Assembly: GCF_004664715.2 (NCBI RefSeq)
Contig: NC_051071.1
Span: forward strand, 91,938,436-92,002,435
Source: Peromyscus leucopus
Lineage: Eukaryota; Chordata; Mammalia; Rodentia; Cricetidae
Direction: 5' to 3'
Length of the DNA stretch: 64,000 nucleotides
Position numbers and translations under genes: made by a program. Shown here piece after piece: positions 54,736-64,000 of the stretch (the stretch's first letter is position 1; each line of letters starts with the position of its first letter). The notes under the pieces were generated by a model. That model searched no databases and was not told where the DNA came from. It saw only the letters and a list, made by a program, of their open reading frames with translations.

Positions 54736-54893
54736 TTTCTTTTCTTTTTTTGGCTTTTGGAGACAGGGTTTCTCTGTGTAACTGCCCTGGCATTCCTGGA
54801 ACTGGCTTTGTAGACCAGGTTGGCCTTGAATTCAGAGATGCGCCTGCTTCTGTCTCTAAGCACTGGGATTAAAGGTGTGTACCACCACCACCA
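54736..54893 (-). mobile_element. B1 SINE
   Basis: 'tggagacagggtttctctgt' to 'ttaaaggtgtgtaccaccac', antisense, with a T-rich tail on the left. Confidence 0.93.
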
Positions 54894-54940
54894 CCACCAC
54901 CACCACCACCACCACCACCACCACCCCCAACCCCAACCCC
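54883..54940. repeat. (ACC)n microsatellite
   Basis: About 14 ACC units grown at the 5' end of a minus-strand B1, then ccccaa units. Confidence 0.97.
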
Positions 54941-55435
54941 AGCTGGAAATCCCCATGTTTTAACTAGCATAGCTGTCCTTGGCCACGTGCCTAGTGGAGA
55001 CGTGCCTAGTGGAGACTAAGAGTTCTCAGACAGGAGGTTTCCTCACACTGCATGGAAAGGATGGAGGAAGACTGGATGCTGAGATTGCATCATTGTGAAC
55101 ATTCTCTGTCTGTCCTGATGGAAGCCAATATAATTCTGAAGAAATTACTTTCTCTGAGACTGCTTGTTCCATACCTGGGTGCAGGAGGTTGACTGCAGGT
55201 TTGACATGCTAGAGGCTTTGGGGATGCAGGACTCATCAGAGGCACGGGAGCTGTGTCCCTCAGAGCCTAGAGCCACCTGGTATCCAAATGCAAGTTCCTT
55301 CTTTCTAGGCTATGTTGATTTTCTGTGTGCACAAGTTCTATAAAATTCACCCAAAATGTTGTTAGAATATAGAAACAGAGCTGCTTTTTGTATGCTTATT
55401 TTTAAATTATTATTTAAAAATGGTTTGTACACCAT
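54941..55435. other. Unique DNA
   Basis: A short direct repeat 'cgtgcctagtggagac' occurs twice at about 54985-55016. Nothing else recognised. Confidence 0.35.
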
Positions 55436-55552
55436 CTCATTATATAGATAGCTCTGGCTGGCTTTGCCTAAAACAAAGTGTGTAGACAAGTCTAGCGAGT
55501 TCTACTAACTCTGTTTTCCAAATACAGACATGAGCCACCATGCCTGCCTGTG
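55436..55552 (-). mobile_element. B1-like SINE, decayed
   Basis: 'tagctctggctggctttgcc' and 'agacatgagccaccatgcct', antisense. Confidence 0.6.
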
Positions 55553-55799
55553 TGTTGACCATCTTTATTTTATAACTTTACCAAATTTGTTAGTTCAGAT
55601 AGCTTTTGTGCAAGGCTTTAAGATTTGTTTCTTCTTAAAAAACATGGTTAATATATGCCAGCTTATACCATCTGCAGTGAGACTTTAACATCTTGATTTT
55701 CAATTTGGATAGATAATTTTCTTTCTTCCTGCCTCCCTCCTCCCCTCCTCTCCTTCCTTTCTGGTCTAATTTCTCAGGCTAGGATTTCTGAGCAGATTA

Positions 55800-56525
55800 T
55801 TTTAAATTTTATTTATTTTTATTGAAAATATATTTTTTTCATACAATATATTCTGATTACAGTTCCCCCTCCAACTCCTCCCTATTTACCCACCCACCCA
55901 TATCCATACTTTTCTTTCTCATTTTCATTAGAAAACAGATATATTGTTATTATTATAAAAGATAAAATAAATAAAAACAAAGAAGAATAAGACAAAACAA
56001 ACAAATAATCAGGAGAGCCAAAGGAAAAGCACAAGAAACACACACGGATACTGAAACACGCATCTTCACACACACAGACAACCCATAAAAATAAAATCAT
56101 AAACCATAAAATATAAACAAAAGATCAACAAGGTTAAAAATTTTGCCCAAAGAGTTATGAGATAAAAGCCCTCCAAAAGTACTATTGAGTTGTTTTGTGT
56201 TGGCCATCTCTTGCTGGGTGTGGAGCCTGCCCTTAAGAGTGGCTTAAGTTTTACTCTCTTGGAGAAAACTGAATTTTCCTTTGCAGGTGGTTATTAATTG
56301 AATATAGCTTCTTGGTTAGGGATATTTCTGGCTTCTTTATAAAAAAGGGGTCCATAGGTGTGTGGATTTATGTCTGAATCTTCAATTCAGTTCCATTGAT
56401 GAATGTGTCAGTTTTAATGTTAATGCCATGCTGTTTTTATTACCATAGCTCTGTAATGCAATTTAAGATTAGAGATGATGTTGATAACTCTAGCAGTTCT
56501 TTTATGACTAAGGATTGTTTTTAGC
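55800..56525 (-). mobile_element. L1 LINE 3' region (Lx-type), internally deleted
   Basis: 'ttttattgaaaatatatttt' and 'caatatattctgattacagt' are the antisense Lx 3' UTR. From about 56350, 'ttcagttccattgatgaatg' and 'aatgccatgctgtttttatt' are antisense ORF2 sequence. The jump from one to the other indicates a deletion. Confidence 0.85.
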
Positions 56526-56534
56526 TTTCCTGTT

Positions 56535-56536
<2 letters not shown>

Positions 56537-56582
<46 letters not shown>
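56537..56582. repeat. (TG)n microsatellite
   Basis: About 21 TG units. Confidence 0.97.
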
Positions 56583-56583
<1 letters not shown>

Positions 56584-56588
56584 CCATA

Positions 56589-56897
56589 TGTCTTAGTTAG
56601 GGTTTCTATTGCTGCGAAGAGACACCATGACCACAGCAACTTTTATAAAGGAAAACATTTAACTGGGGCTGGCTTACAGTTGCAGAGGTTTAGTCCATTA
56701 TGGTCATGGGAGGACATGGCAGCATGCAGGCAGACATGGTGCTGGAGAAGGAGCTGAGAGTCCTACATCTTGATCTGCAGGCAGCAGAAGGAGACTGTGT
56801 GCCACACTAGGTGTGTCTGGAGCATAGGAGACCTCAAAGCCTGCCCCACAGTGGCACACTTCCTTCCACAGGGCCACACCTCCTCCAATAGTGTTTT
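56589..56897 (-). mobile_element. MaLR-type LTR, 3' truncated copy
   Basis: Antisense, starting 'tgtcttagttagggtttcta' and well preserved to 'ggccacacctcctccaatag', then lost. Same family as 47947. Confidence 0.9.
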
Positions 56898-58324
56898 GTC
56901 TTTATAATTTTGTATTATATTTGTACAAATATGTATGTTGTATTTGTACAGTATGTCTGTATTTCTTCACAATCTGTTACATGGAGTCAAGTACAGAATT
57001 TTCAGGGTACTGTGTCAGATTGATGCTCAAGGCTTTACTTCGTTTGTTAGGTTTCTGCATTAGATGTTCAGCCTGTAGCAGTGGGTGCAGAATGGAATAG
57101 TGGGGAGCTGATGGGTTGGACCTAGGCAGGACAGGATCTGGTGCCTTTTTAGAATGTGACTGTGACTATATCTGGGACAAGAGCACCTCAAGCCTGACTG
57201 TAAAGGCTCAGAGTCTGGGACACAGCAAAGAACTTCAAGAAAGGTATGGCCAAAGAGACAACATGAGGAAGGAAACATGGTAAAGAGCAGTAAGCCTGGT
57301 CCTGGAGTTTTAGGACAGGTTAGAGACTATGACACACACACAATGCTGATTACTGGGGCTAAGACTGCGGTAGTGAAGGGGTTAAAAATGGGGGTTTGTT
57401 CTGGGGCAGGTAGTAAAGGATTTGCCAAGGAGTTCACCAGGCTGGTGGGCAGGTGTGAGGGAGGGGGCTTCGGCAGACAGCAAGGCGTTGGCTGTCAGGA
57501 CTTGTCTAAAGGAAGTGCCTTTCTCTGGTAGAAGTGAGGCTAGGCAGGAGGCAGCCAGGGAGGTCTGGGCTCTTTGATGTGTCTTCCTGGACTGGTTCAG
57601 AGAAAGCCCTCCTGGAGCACCTTTTCTGCAGCTGCTTTCTGCTCTCATCCGATAATAAAGTTCACGTTTTTACCATAGCCAACAGAGTCTGGCTATGCCT
57701 GCATTTTTTTTTTCTTTTTTAAACTCTTTCCATTTCATACTCCTCACATTTTCTCTTCTTTTTGCTTCCATTCTTCCTGGAAGCATGCCAAGCCTGTTCC
57801 CATCTGAGGCCTTCCCACATACTGTTCCTTCTGAAGAGAATTCTCCTGCCTCTTTGTAGGCACCTTGTAGCTCAAATGCCTTCTCAGGGGCATTCCCTGC
57901 CTGCGTTTCCCGCTCTGTTTCCTTCACAGAAGTTGGCGTTTGCTGCTGGAAAATAAGATCTCCCTGTACTGTTGTCGTTGAGTTGTTGCTGTCTTGTTCA
58001 CTGCCGTTTGAGCACCAGAGCGCTGTCTGGACTCAAACCTCTGTCAGCAAATGTGCGGAGTCAACTGAGTTTGGTAGCCTGGCTTTGTAGCATCTGGGAT
58101 CCAGTGAGAAGGTGTTGGGTTTACTCACAGCAGGGTTTAGACTGAAAGATGAGACAATGGAGGTAAGTGCACATTAAGTATAAGAAGGGGATTATAGAAA
58201 TAGGTGTTTGAAGAAGTGTTTGGTACAGACTGTAGTGGGAGAGAAAGGAGAAAGCACTGTCAGAAGCACTGAAGGTCAGCGGCAGGCACATTACTACTGC
58301 ACAGCATTGCTGGCCAGCAGGTGC
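56898..58324. other. Unique DNA, no supported exon
   Basis: About 1.4 kb without a recognised repeat. Open frames at 57277-57531 (plus) and 57670-57927 (minus) have no recognisable domain. It lies in the presumed first intron of the plus-strand gene. Confidence 0.4.
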
Positions 58325-58605
58325 TTTCCTCTGTACGTGTCTGTCTGTCCCCCATGCATGTGGAGACCAGAGGACACCCTTGGATTGCATTCTTACATGT
58401 TATGCACCCTGAGAAGGATCTCTCACTGGCCTGGAGCTCACCAATGAGGCTACAGCGAGTGTGCAGAGAGCCCCAGCAGTCCTCCTGTATTCAGTGCCCC
58501 GGCACTAAGATTCAGGCAGGCTGCCTCCGCCACTGCCTGCTTTTTAGTGAGGGTATGTGTGTGGCAAAGTACTTTACAAGCAATCTCCTCAGCCTCTGCA
58601 ATTTC
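58325..58605 (-). mobile_element. Long B3/RSINE-type composite SINE
   Basis: 'tgtggagaccagaggacacc', 'gatctctcactggcctggag', 'ctcaccaatgaggctacagc' and 'cctcctgtattcagtgcccc', antisense. This is the reverse of the element at 36466. Confidence 0.7.
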
Positions 58606-58617
58606 TTTATTTTTAAT

Positions 58618-58817
58618 GATGCTATAAATTTTATTTTTTACTCATGTGTGTATCTATATAACATGGGTGCAGGTGCCCACAGAGTCCAGAAGAGGATGTT
58701 GGATGCCATGGAGCCAGAGTTATGTTGTCAGCCACCTGATGCCAGTAGAAGGAACTGAACTTGGGCCCTTGGAAAAGCAGTACATGCTCTTAACCACTGA
58801 GCCATCCCTCCAGCTCC
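58618..58817 (-). mobile_element. B3/B2 SINE
   Basis: 'ggtgcccacagagtccagaa' and 'cttaaccactgagccatccc', ending 'tccagctc', antisense. Confidence 0.88.
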
Positions 58818-59014
58818 TGTAGTTTCTTATCATAAAAGCTCGGTGTCTTGCACTGTCCAGTGTAGTCACCAGCCATGCTCTGTGTCTTCACTGTCCAGTG
58901 TATAGCCACTAGCCACGTGCAGCCAGATGTTGGGACTTGAAGGTGACTAATCATATGTATGATCACTTACAGTACCATATGAATCATCAACCAATTTGGG
59001 GTTGTGTGTCTCTA

Positions 59015-59090
59015 TATTTATGGGGGGCAAACTCGGAACCTCACTCACAAGGCAAGTGCTCTTCGCAGAGCCATGCCTCCAACTCCGCAA
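59015..59090 (-). mobile_element. ID-like SINE, diverged
   Basis: 'gcaaactcggaacctcactc' and 'aaggcaagtgctcttcgcag', antisense. Confidence 0.6.
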
Positions 59091-59189
59091 ACAGTTTGGA
59101 TTAAGGAGATAGAGATAGAAGGGTTTTTTTTTTTCAATAGAAACTGACAAAAAGACTTTTAAAGTAAATTTATTACATATAAGAACTTC

Positions 59190-59335
59190 AGAGTTGGTCA
59201 GATGATCAGGGTTAAGTTTCCAGGACCCACATGATGGAGAGAGAACTGACTCCAGGTTACCCTCTCGCCTGCATAAGCATGCTTTGGTACACATGTGCAA
59301 CCACACATGTGCTCATATAATAATAAATAACTTTT
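59190..59335 (+). mobile_element. B3-type SINE
   Basis: 'gttaagtttccaggacccac', 'atgatggagagagaactgac' and a 'taataataaataac' tail. Confidence 0.75.
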
Positions 59336-59493
59336 AAAGCTGGTTGTCTAGGCTTCCTTCTCATTGATACTTTAAGATGTAAATTTTGCAGATGGCACTT
59401 TCAAAAGAGTTACTTTCCCTAAGAGACTGCTTCTAGTCACCTTGTATTTTAACTAGATAAATGTACTTCACAAACAGAACTTCCATTCCTCTA

Positions 59494-59845
59494 AAGACTA
59501 CAGGTGGTTCATGCCTGTAATTCCAGTACCCGGGAGGCTGGGAAAGAAGATTGCCTTTAGTTTGAGGCCCTTTTGGGCTACATAATAAGACCCCGCCTTA
59601 AACAAACAAACCAACAAAAAACTGGCAATTGGGAGGTAGAAGCAGAAAGGTTAGGAATTCCAAATCATCCTAGATCATATAGTAAGTTTGAGATAAGCTG
59701 AGAAACGTAAGGCCTTGTGTCCCCCAGCCCCCATCTCCACAGTCCAAGCACTTGGGAGGTAGAAGCAGTAGGATCAAGAGTTATAGATCTTACTCAGCTT
59801 CATGAGGTTATGTTGGGCTACATGAGACCTTGTCTCAAAACCCCA
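59494..59845 (+). mobile_element. Cluster of three B1-like remnants
   Basis: Copies at about 59494-59622 ('caggtggttcatgcctgtaa'), 59625-59725 (decayed) and 59735-59845 ('gcttcatgaggttatgttgg', 'gagaccttgtctcaaaa'), all in the same direction. Confidence 0.65.
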
Positions 59846-60240
59846 AAAGAAGACACTATGTAAGCCACAGCCTGCGAGAAGATATTTGCAGTGCATAACA
59901 ACAAAGGTTTTGTGTTCAAAATATATGAGGATAGTTACAGACAACCCAGTAGAAATATAGTTACAACGTCTCAAATGTGCTTGATAGACAATGCCCATGT
60001 GGCCAGTAAACATTAAAAGGGGCTTTATATCATGGATCATCAGTGAATCTCAATCAGCATCACACTTTAGCCTCTTTTGCACCTACAGATGGCGAATGTA
60101 GAAACAGGATCAGAGGCTCACACAGAGATGAAGTGGCTGGAGGTTGGTTTGTGCCTTTCGGACAGCAGGTGGTATCTTTTAGGTTGAAAAGATGCATATG
60201 ATTCTGTGACTTCACTTCTGGGTTTATACATGGCCTAAGC
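59846..60240 (+). mobile_element. Ancient L1M fragment 1
   Basis: 'gcgagaagatatttgcagtg' and 'atatgaggatagttacagac', then 'aatgcccatgtggccagtaa', follow L1M ORF2 3' sequence. Confidence 0.6.
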
Positions 60241-60255
60241 GCGCGCACGCACGCG

Positions 60256-60297
<42 letters not shown>
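60239..60297. repeat. (CG)n(CA)n alternating tract
   Basis: 'gcgcgcgcacgcacgcgcgc' continues into about 20 CA units; purine-pyrimidine alternation with CG steps favours Z-DNA. Confidence 0.95.
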
Positions 60298-60298
<1 letters not shown>

Positions 60299-60354
60299 CT
60301 CACATCATCTTAACAGCAGTAACAAACAACCTAAAGTTTCAAATAGAACAAATA

Positions 60355-60470
60355 AGGCAGGTATGACGGCACATGCTATAGTTCCTATACTTGGGATGCT
60401 GAAGCTGCCTGCAAGCTTAAGGATGATCTGATCTACACAGTGAGACCCTGCTTCCAGAAAACTAAAAAAG
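60355..60470 (+). mobile_element. B1 SINE, diverged
   Basis: 'caggtatgacggcacatgct' and 'gatctacacagtgagaccct'. Confidence 0.7.
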
Positions 60471-60900
60471 GAAATAAAAGAACATTTCTATTACAGTAAA
60501 GTAGTGTACAGTAGTGTAAATAAGCAAACAACACCTGAATAAGGTGTAATGAGGTAATAATATAATGAGGAAAAAAGTCAAATGAAGTATAAGACATAGT
60601 AAATAATGCTGTGTCTATGCCAGACTTGAAGTGATACGTATAACACGAGAGAAAATTATGAGATGGAGTAAACTATAAGATTGATAATGACCTCAAATTA
60701 ATTCATTCAGTGTGGTGGTATTCTATCTTGATTGTACATCAGAAACACAAAGGAACTTTAGAAACTAAAACTGATTCTCATACTCTAGAAGGAGGAAAAG
60801 ACAATTGCCATGTGATTTTTGTGCTCTGGTTATACATAATCAAAATTTTTAAAAAGGAAGAGGAAGAGGAGGAGCATAGGCTTGAGAGAGTTGCATGACT
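60471..60900. other. AT-rich, probably L1M-derived or unique
   Basis: No clear family phrase could be placed. Confidence 0.3.
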
Positions 60901-61049
60901 GTTCATAGCAACACTGAACAGTGTCTCACTTGTGTGTTCATTGAGAACAATCTAAAAGGTGGAAGTGGCCTGTTTGATGCTGGTAGATGAAGGTAAGCAA
61001 AATGCAGTACCTAAAATGGAATGTCACTCAGCTTTGAAAGGAAGGAAGG
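60901..61049 (+). mobile_element. Ancient L1M fragment 2
   Basis: 'gttcatagcaacactgaaca', 'ctaaaaggtggaagtggcc' and 'aaaatggaatgtcactcagc' match the L1M 'tggaatattattcagc' region in order. Confidence 0.65.
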
Positions 61050-61395
61050 GGCTAGAGAGTTGGCTTAGTGGTTAAGAGTTCTTAGCTGGGCAGTGGAGGC
61101 ACATGCTTTTAATCCCAGCACCCAGGAGGCAGAGGCAGGCCGATTTCTTGAATTCGAGGCCAGCCTGATCTACAGAATGAGTTCCAGGACAGCCAAGGCT
61201 GCACAGAAAAACCGTCTCAAAAAACAAAACCAACATAAGAGTTCTTGGTGCTTGCTACTCTTCCAGAGTTCAATTCCAAGCACCCATGTCAAATGGCTTA
61301 TCACCCAATGCCTTCCTGACCTCTTCTGACCTTTGAGGACATCTGCACATATGGCTACATACTCAAACACACACATGCATATAAATAATTAAAAA
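61050..61395 (+). mobile_element. B2 SINE split by a B1
   Basis: The head 'ggctagagagttggcttagt' stops at 61083 and the body resumes at about 61247 ('ggtgcttgctactcttccag') to the tail 'gcatataaataatt'. Confidence 0.9.
61084..61235 (+). mobile_element. B1 SINE inserted in a B2
   Basis: 'gctgggcagtggaggcacat' to 'aaaaccgtctcaaaaaac'. The duplication 'taagagttctt' flanks it at 61073-61083 and 61236-61246. Confidence 0.95.
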
Positions 61396-61424
61396 CTGAA
61401 AATACAGACTTTAAAAGGAAGGAA

Positions 61425-61615
61425 ACAGGCTAAGGTCATATGTAGCTCAGTGGTAGAATTCTTACATAGCATGAACACAGCCCACAGAAAGTATGTGTGT
61501 ATATGGGGGTGGGGGAGTGGCAGCTAGCACATACCTATGATCCCAGCTCTCATGAAGCTGAAACAGGAGAGTTGTAAATTCAAGGCTGACCCTGACTGCA
61601 GAGCAGGACCCTTGT
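61425..61615 (+). mobile_element. B4-type SINE
   Basis: ID part 'tatgtagctcagtggtagaa' followed by a B1 part 'gcacatacctatgatcccag'. Confidence 0.75.
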
Positions 61616-62645
61616 TTCTTTCTTTTTTTTAATTTACATACTGACCTCAGTTTCACCTCCCTCTCTCATCTTTCCCTCTTCCTGCCTCCCATCTACCTCC
61701 CTCCCCATCCACACCTCCATCTCCATTCAGAAAGGAGCAGGCCGTCCATGGGATTGAACAAAGCATGGCACATCAAGTTGAGGCAGGACCAAGCTCCTCC
61801 CCCTGCATCAAGGCTGGGCTAGCATGGGGAACAGGTCCCCAAAAGCCAGCTAAGCGCCAGGGGCAGGTCTTGATCTCACTGCTAGGAGCCTCACAGACCA
61901 AGCTACACAACTGTCACACATATACAGAGGGCCTAAGTCGTCCCAAGTAGGCTCCCTAACCATAGGTCCAGAGTCCCTGAGCTCCCAGAAGCTTAGGTCA
62001 GCTGTCTCTGTGGGTTTTCTGGTCATGACCTCAACCCCCTCTGGCTCGTACAATCCCTCTTCCCTTTCTTAGGAAGACTCCTGGAGCTCAGCCCAGTGCT
62101 TGGCTGTGGGTCTCTGCATCCGCTTCTGTCAGTTACTGGATGAAGGCTCTCTGATGACAATTAGGAAGGTCAGCAATCTACTTACAGTAGATGGCCAGTT
62201 CAGGCACCCTCTCCGCTATTGCTAGGAGTCTTAGCTAGGGTTATCCTTGTGGATTCCTGGGGGTTTCCCTGGCACCAGGATTCTCTTCCATTTCCCCTTC
62301 CCAGGGAAATCTATGCATCCCTTTTTGGGCCCTCCTTGTTATCTAGCCTCTCTGGGGCTGTGGATTGTAGGTTGGTTATCCTTTACTTCATTCCTAATAT
62401 CCACTTATAAGTGAGTGCATACCATGTTCATCTTCCTGGGGTCTGAGTTATCTCACTCAGAATGATTTTTTTCTAGTTCCATCCATTTGCCTGCAAATTT
62501 CACGAGGCCATTGTTTTTTACAGCTGAGTTAACACTCCATTGTGTAATGTACCACATTTTCCTTATCTACTCTTCGGTTTGAGGGGCATCTAGATTGTTT
62601 CCAGGTTCTTGCTGTTACAAATAATGCTGCTATGAGCATAGTTGA
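61616..62645 (-). mobile_element. L1 LINE 3' end (Lx-type)
   Basis: A T-rich left edge marks the poly(A) end. 'aaagcatggcacatcaagtt', 'ctacacaactgtcacacata', 'ggtttccctggcaccagga' and 'taatgctgctatgagcatag' follow the rodent Lx 3' sequence for over 1 kb, antisense. 5'-truncated. Confidence 0.88.
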
Positions 62646-62689
62646 GCAAGTGACAAGACCCCTATTTTAAAGGAGAGAGAGGAAAAGAA

Positions 62690-62756
62690 AATCTGACATA
62701 TTTTATAAACATGAATGAACCTTGAGGATTTTGAACTAAGTAAAATAAACCACTTC
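62690..62756 (+). mobile_element. Ancient L1M fragment 3
   Basis: 'aacatgaatgaaccttgagg' and 'aagtaaaataaaccacttcc' match 'acatggatgaaccttgagga' and the following L1M phrase. Confidence 0.7.
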
Positions 62757-62965
62757 CTTAGGAGTAAAATGTGCCTTCAAGGTAGGTCAGCAGGTAAATG
62801 TGCTCGCTGCCAAGGCTGGTGACGCAAGTTTGCTCCCTGGGACCCACACAGTGGAAGGAGAGAAATGATGGCCTCCACATGCTTTGGTCTGGCACTGCAG
62901 GCCTGTGACCACAGCTACTCAAGAACCAGGGCTCTCCTGAGCATAGTAAGGCGGACCTTGTTTCC
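62757..62965 (+). mobile_element. B3/RSINE-type SINE
   Basis: 'aggtaggtcagcaggtaaat' and 'gggacccacacagtggaagg', then a B1-like end near 62900-62965. Confidence 0.65.
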
Positions 62966-63039
62966 AGAATCACAACAGCAATGAGTAGTGTTGCCAAGGC
63001 TGGGGGAAGGTGAGAATTGGGGGCAGGGATTGTTTAGTG

Positions 63040-63175
63040 GGTGTGGGATTTGAGTTTTGTAAAATGAAGACATTTTGGAGACTGGTTCCAGAAAGACCTA
63101 AATATACACAACATCAAACTAAGGACTTAAATAGTCAAGGTGGATTTTACCACAAGTGAAACAGAGAAACATGAT
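63040..63175 (+). mobile_element. Ancient L1M 3' UTR (fragment 4)
   Basis: 'ttttgtaaaatgaagacatt', 'ggagactggttccagaaaga', 'tcaaactaaggacttaaata' and 'ggtggattttaccacaa' follow the L1M 3' UTR in order. Confidence 0.75.
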
Positions 63176-63505
63176 CACGAGGCAGCGATGGCAAACCAAT
63201 GCAATCTCGTCTATGTGGCTCCTGGCTCAGTTGTCCCAGGTCCACAGTGGACAGCCCCTTCTCATTTTGCTCACCTATGTCAGGGACTGTGTGCGCATTC
63301 CTAGCGTCCATACTCTATCTCCATAGTACAGTGCTGTCCAGGCATCATAGATATAACAGTGTGCGCCAAAGAGCTGCATCCCAGCCCCGGCGCTCTTCTC
63401 CCTGGGGTGTTGTCCGCTTACTTAGTTATTACTGCTGGTGGTGTTGAGGCTCGGGCCGGCCCTGCCCGACTAAGCCCATGCCCCAGGCTCTGTGAACTGG
63501 GGTTT
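63176..63505. other. Mostly unique DNA
   Basis: A decayed minus-strand ID-like phrase ('gagctgcatcccagccccgg') is possible at 63370-63389. Confidence 0.35.
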
Positions 63506-63690
63506 TGTTTTGTTTCTCCGTGGAGCATGTATGGAGATCAGAGGACACGTGGCAAGAGTCAGGTCTCTTCCACACTCATGTCTCAAGCTTTCCAGCAAGT
63601 GTCTCTACCTGCTAAGCCATCCTGACCTAGTTATTTCATGTATGTACATGTGTGCATGCAAGGGCCAGAGGACAACTTGTGGGTGTTGAT
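63506..63690 (-). mobile_element. B3 SINE and adjoining B3 fragment
   Basis: 'ggagatcagaggacacgtgg' and 'ctacctgctaagccatcctg' are an antisense B3. 'gggccagaggacaacttgtg' at 63662-63681 begins a second. Confidence 0.75.
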
Positions 63691-64000
63691 GAATTTGGAT
63701 TTTAAATATATTACTTTATTTAAATTAGTGAGAAAATTTGGGGAAGGATTAGCAAAAAAATTCTTTATGCTTTCCCCTGCATTCAGTGAACAATTACAGG
63801 ATACCTATACCCCAGTGGTACCTCTAACATTCCTGGTGCTTCTTTCTATTAGGAATTTGTAGACTTTCCTGCTAAGACCTCAATTTGTATTTTTGAAGAA
63901 CAGAAAGAAAATTCTGTGAAGTGTGGAAATAATTTAAGCCATCTAAGACTAAAACATACATAATGAAACAATGTATACAATTTGTATAAAAAAGGTTAGT
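63691..64000. other. AT-rich unique DNA
   Basis: Nothing recognised. Confidence 0.35.

Overview
This window is rodent nuclear DNA, almost certainly from a cricetid (hamster, vole or deer-mouse group). B1, B2, B3, B4 and ID SINEs occur throughout on both strands. The youngest B1 copies (14031-14180, 17457-17600) carry a 'tccaggaaaggc' variant that I associate with cricetid B1. There is also a mys-like LTR retrotransposon with two 366-bp LTRs, Lx-type L1 ends, ERVL/MaLR-type solo LTRs and URR1 hAT elements. Older mammalian repeats (MIR, L2, a Tigger-like element, an ancient L1M) lie in the background. No complete protein-coding gene is visible. The long open frames are either simple repeats or GC-rich chance frames.

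Layout: 1-19 kb is repeat-littered, mostly non-coding DNA and would be the first intron of a minus-strand gene whose promoter is CpG island 1. CpG island 1 (about 19.08-20.34 kb) has good minus-strand splice donors after 19865 and 20012, suggesting a 5' UTR first exon. 20.3-38 kb is intergenic or intronic, with a U6 pseudogene at 31.7 kb, the mys-like element at 28.43-31.45 kb, and an unassigned open stretch at 24.7-25.0 kb that could be a minus-strand exon. 38-52.8 kb is dense in SINEs, LTRs and L1. CpG island 2 (about 52.88-53.7 kb) looks like a bidirectional promoter: a palindromic CACGTG, a CCAAT box and a TATA-like CATAAA lie between a minus-strand donor after 52946 and a plus-strand donor after 53193. 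53.2-64 kb would then be the first intron of the plus-strand gene. It contains an ancient L1M broken up by younger SINEs and an Lx L1.

The likely genes therefore appear only as two CpG-island promoters with three first exons, all apparently 5' UTR. None of the three genes could be named from sequence alone. The most informative part of the window is its record of nested insertions: LTR in LTR, hAT in LTR in SINE, B1 in B1, and B1 in B2, several with readable target-site duplications. I did not find a convincing previously undescribed system. The observations most worth following are the bidirectional E-box promoter, the mys-like element with mismatched LTRs, the AT-rich homeodomain/MEF2-site cluster at 18.4-18.6 kb and the candidate exon near 24.9 kb.
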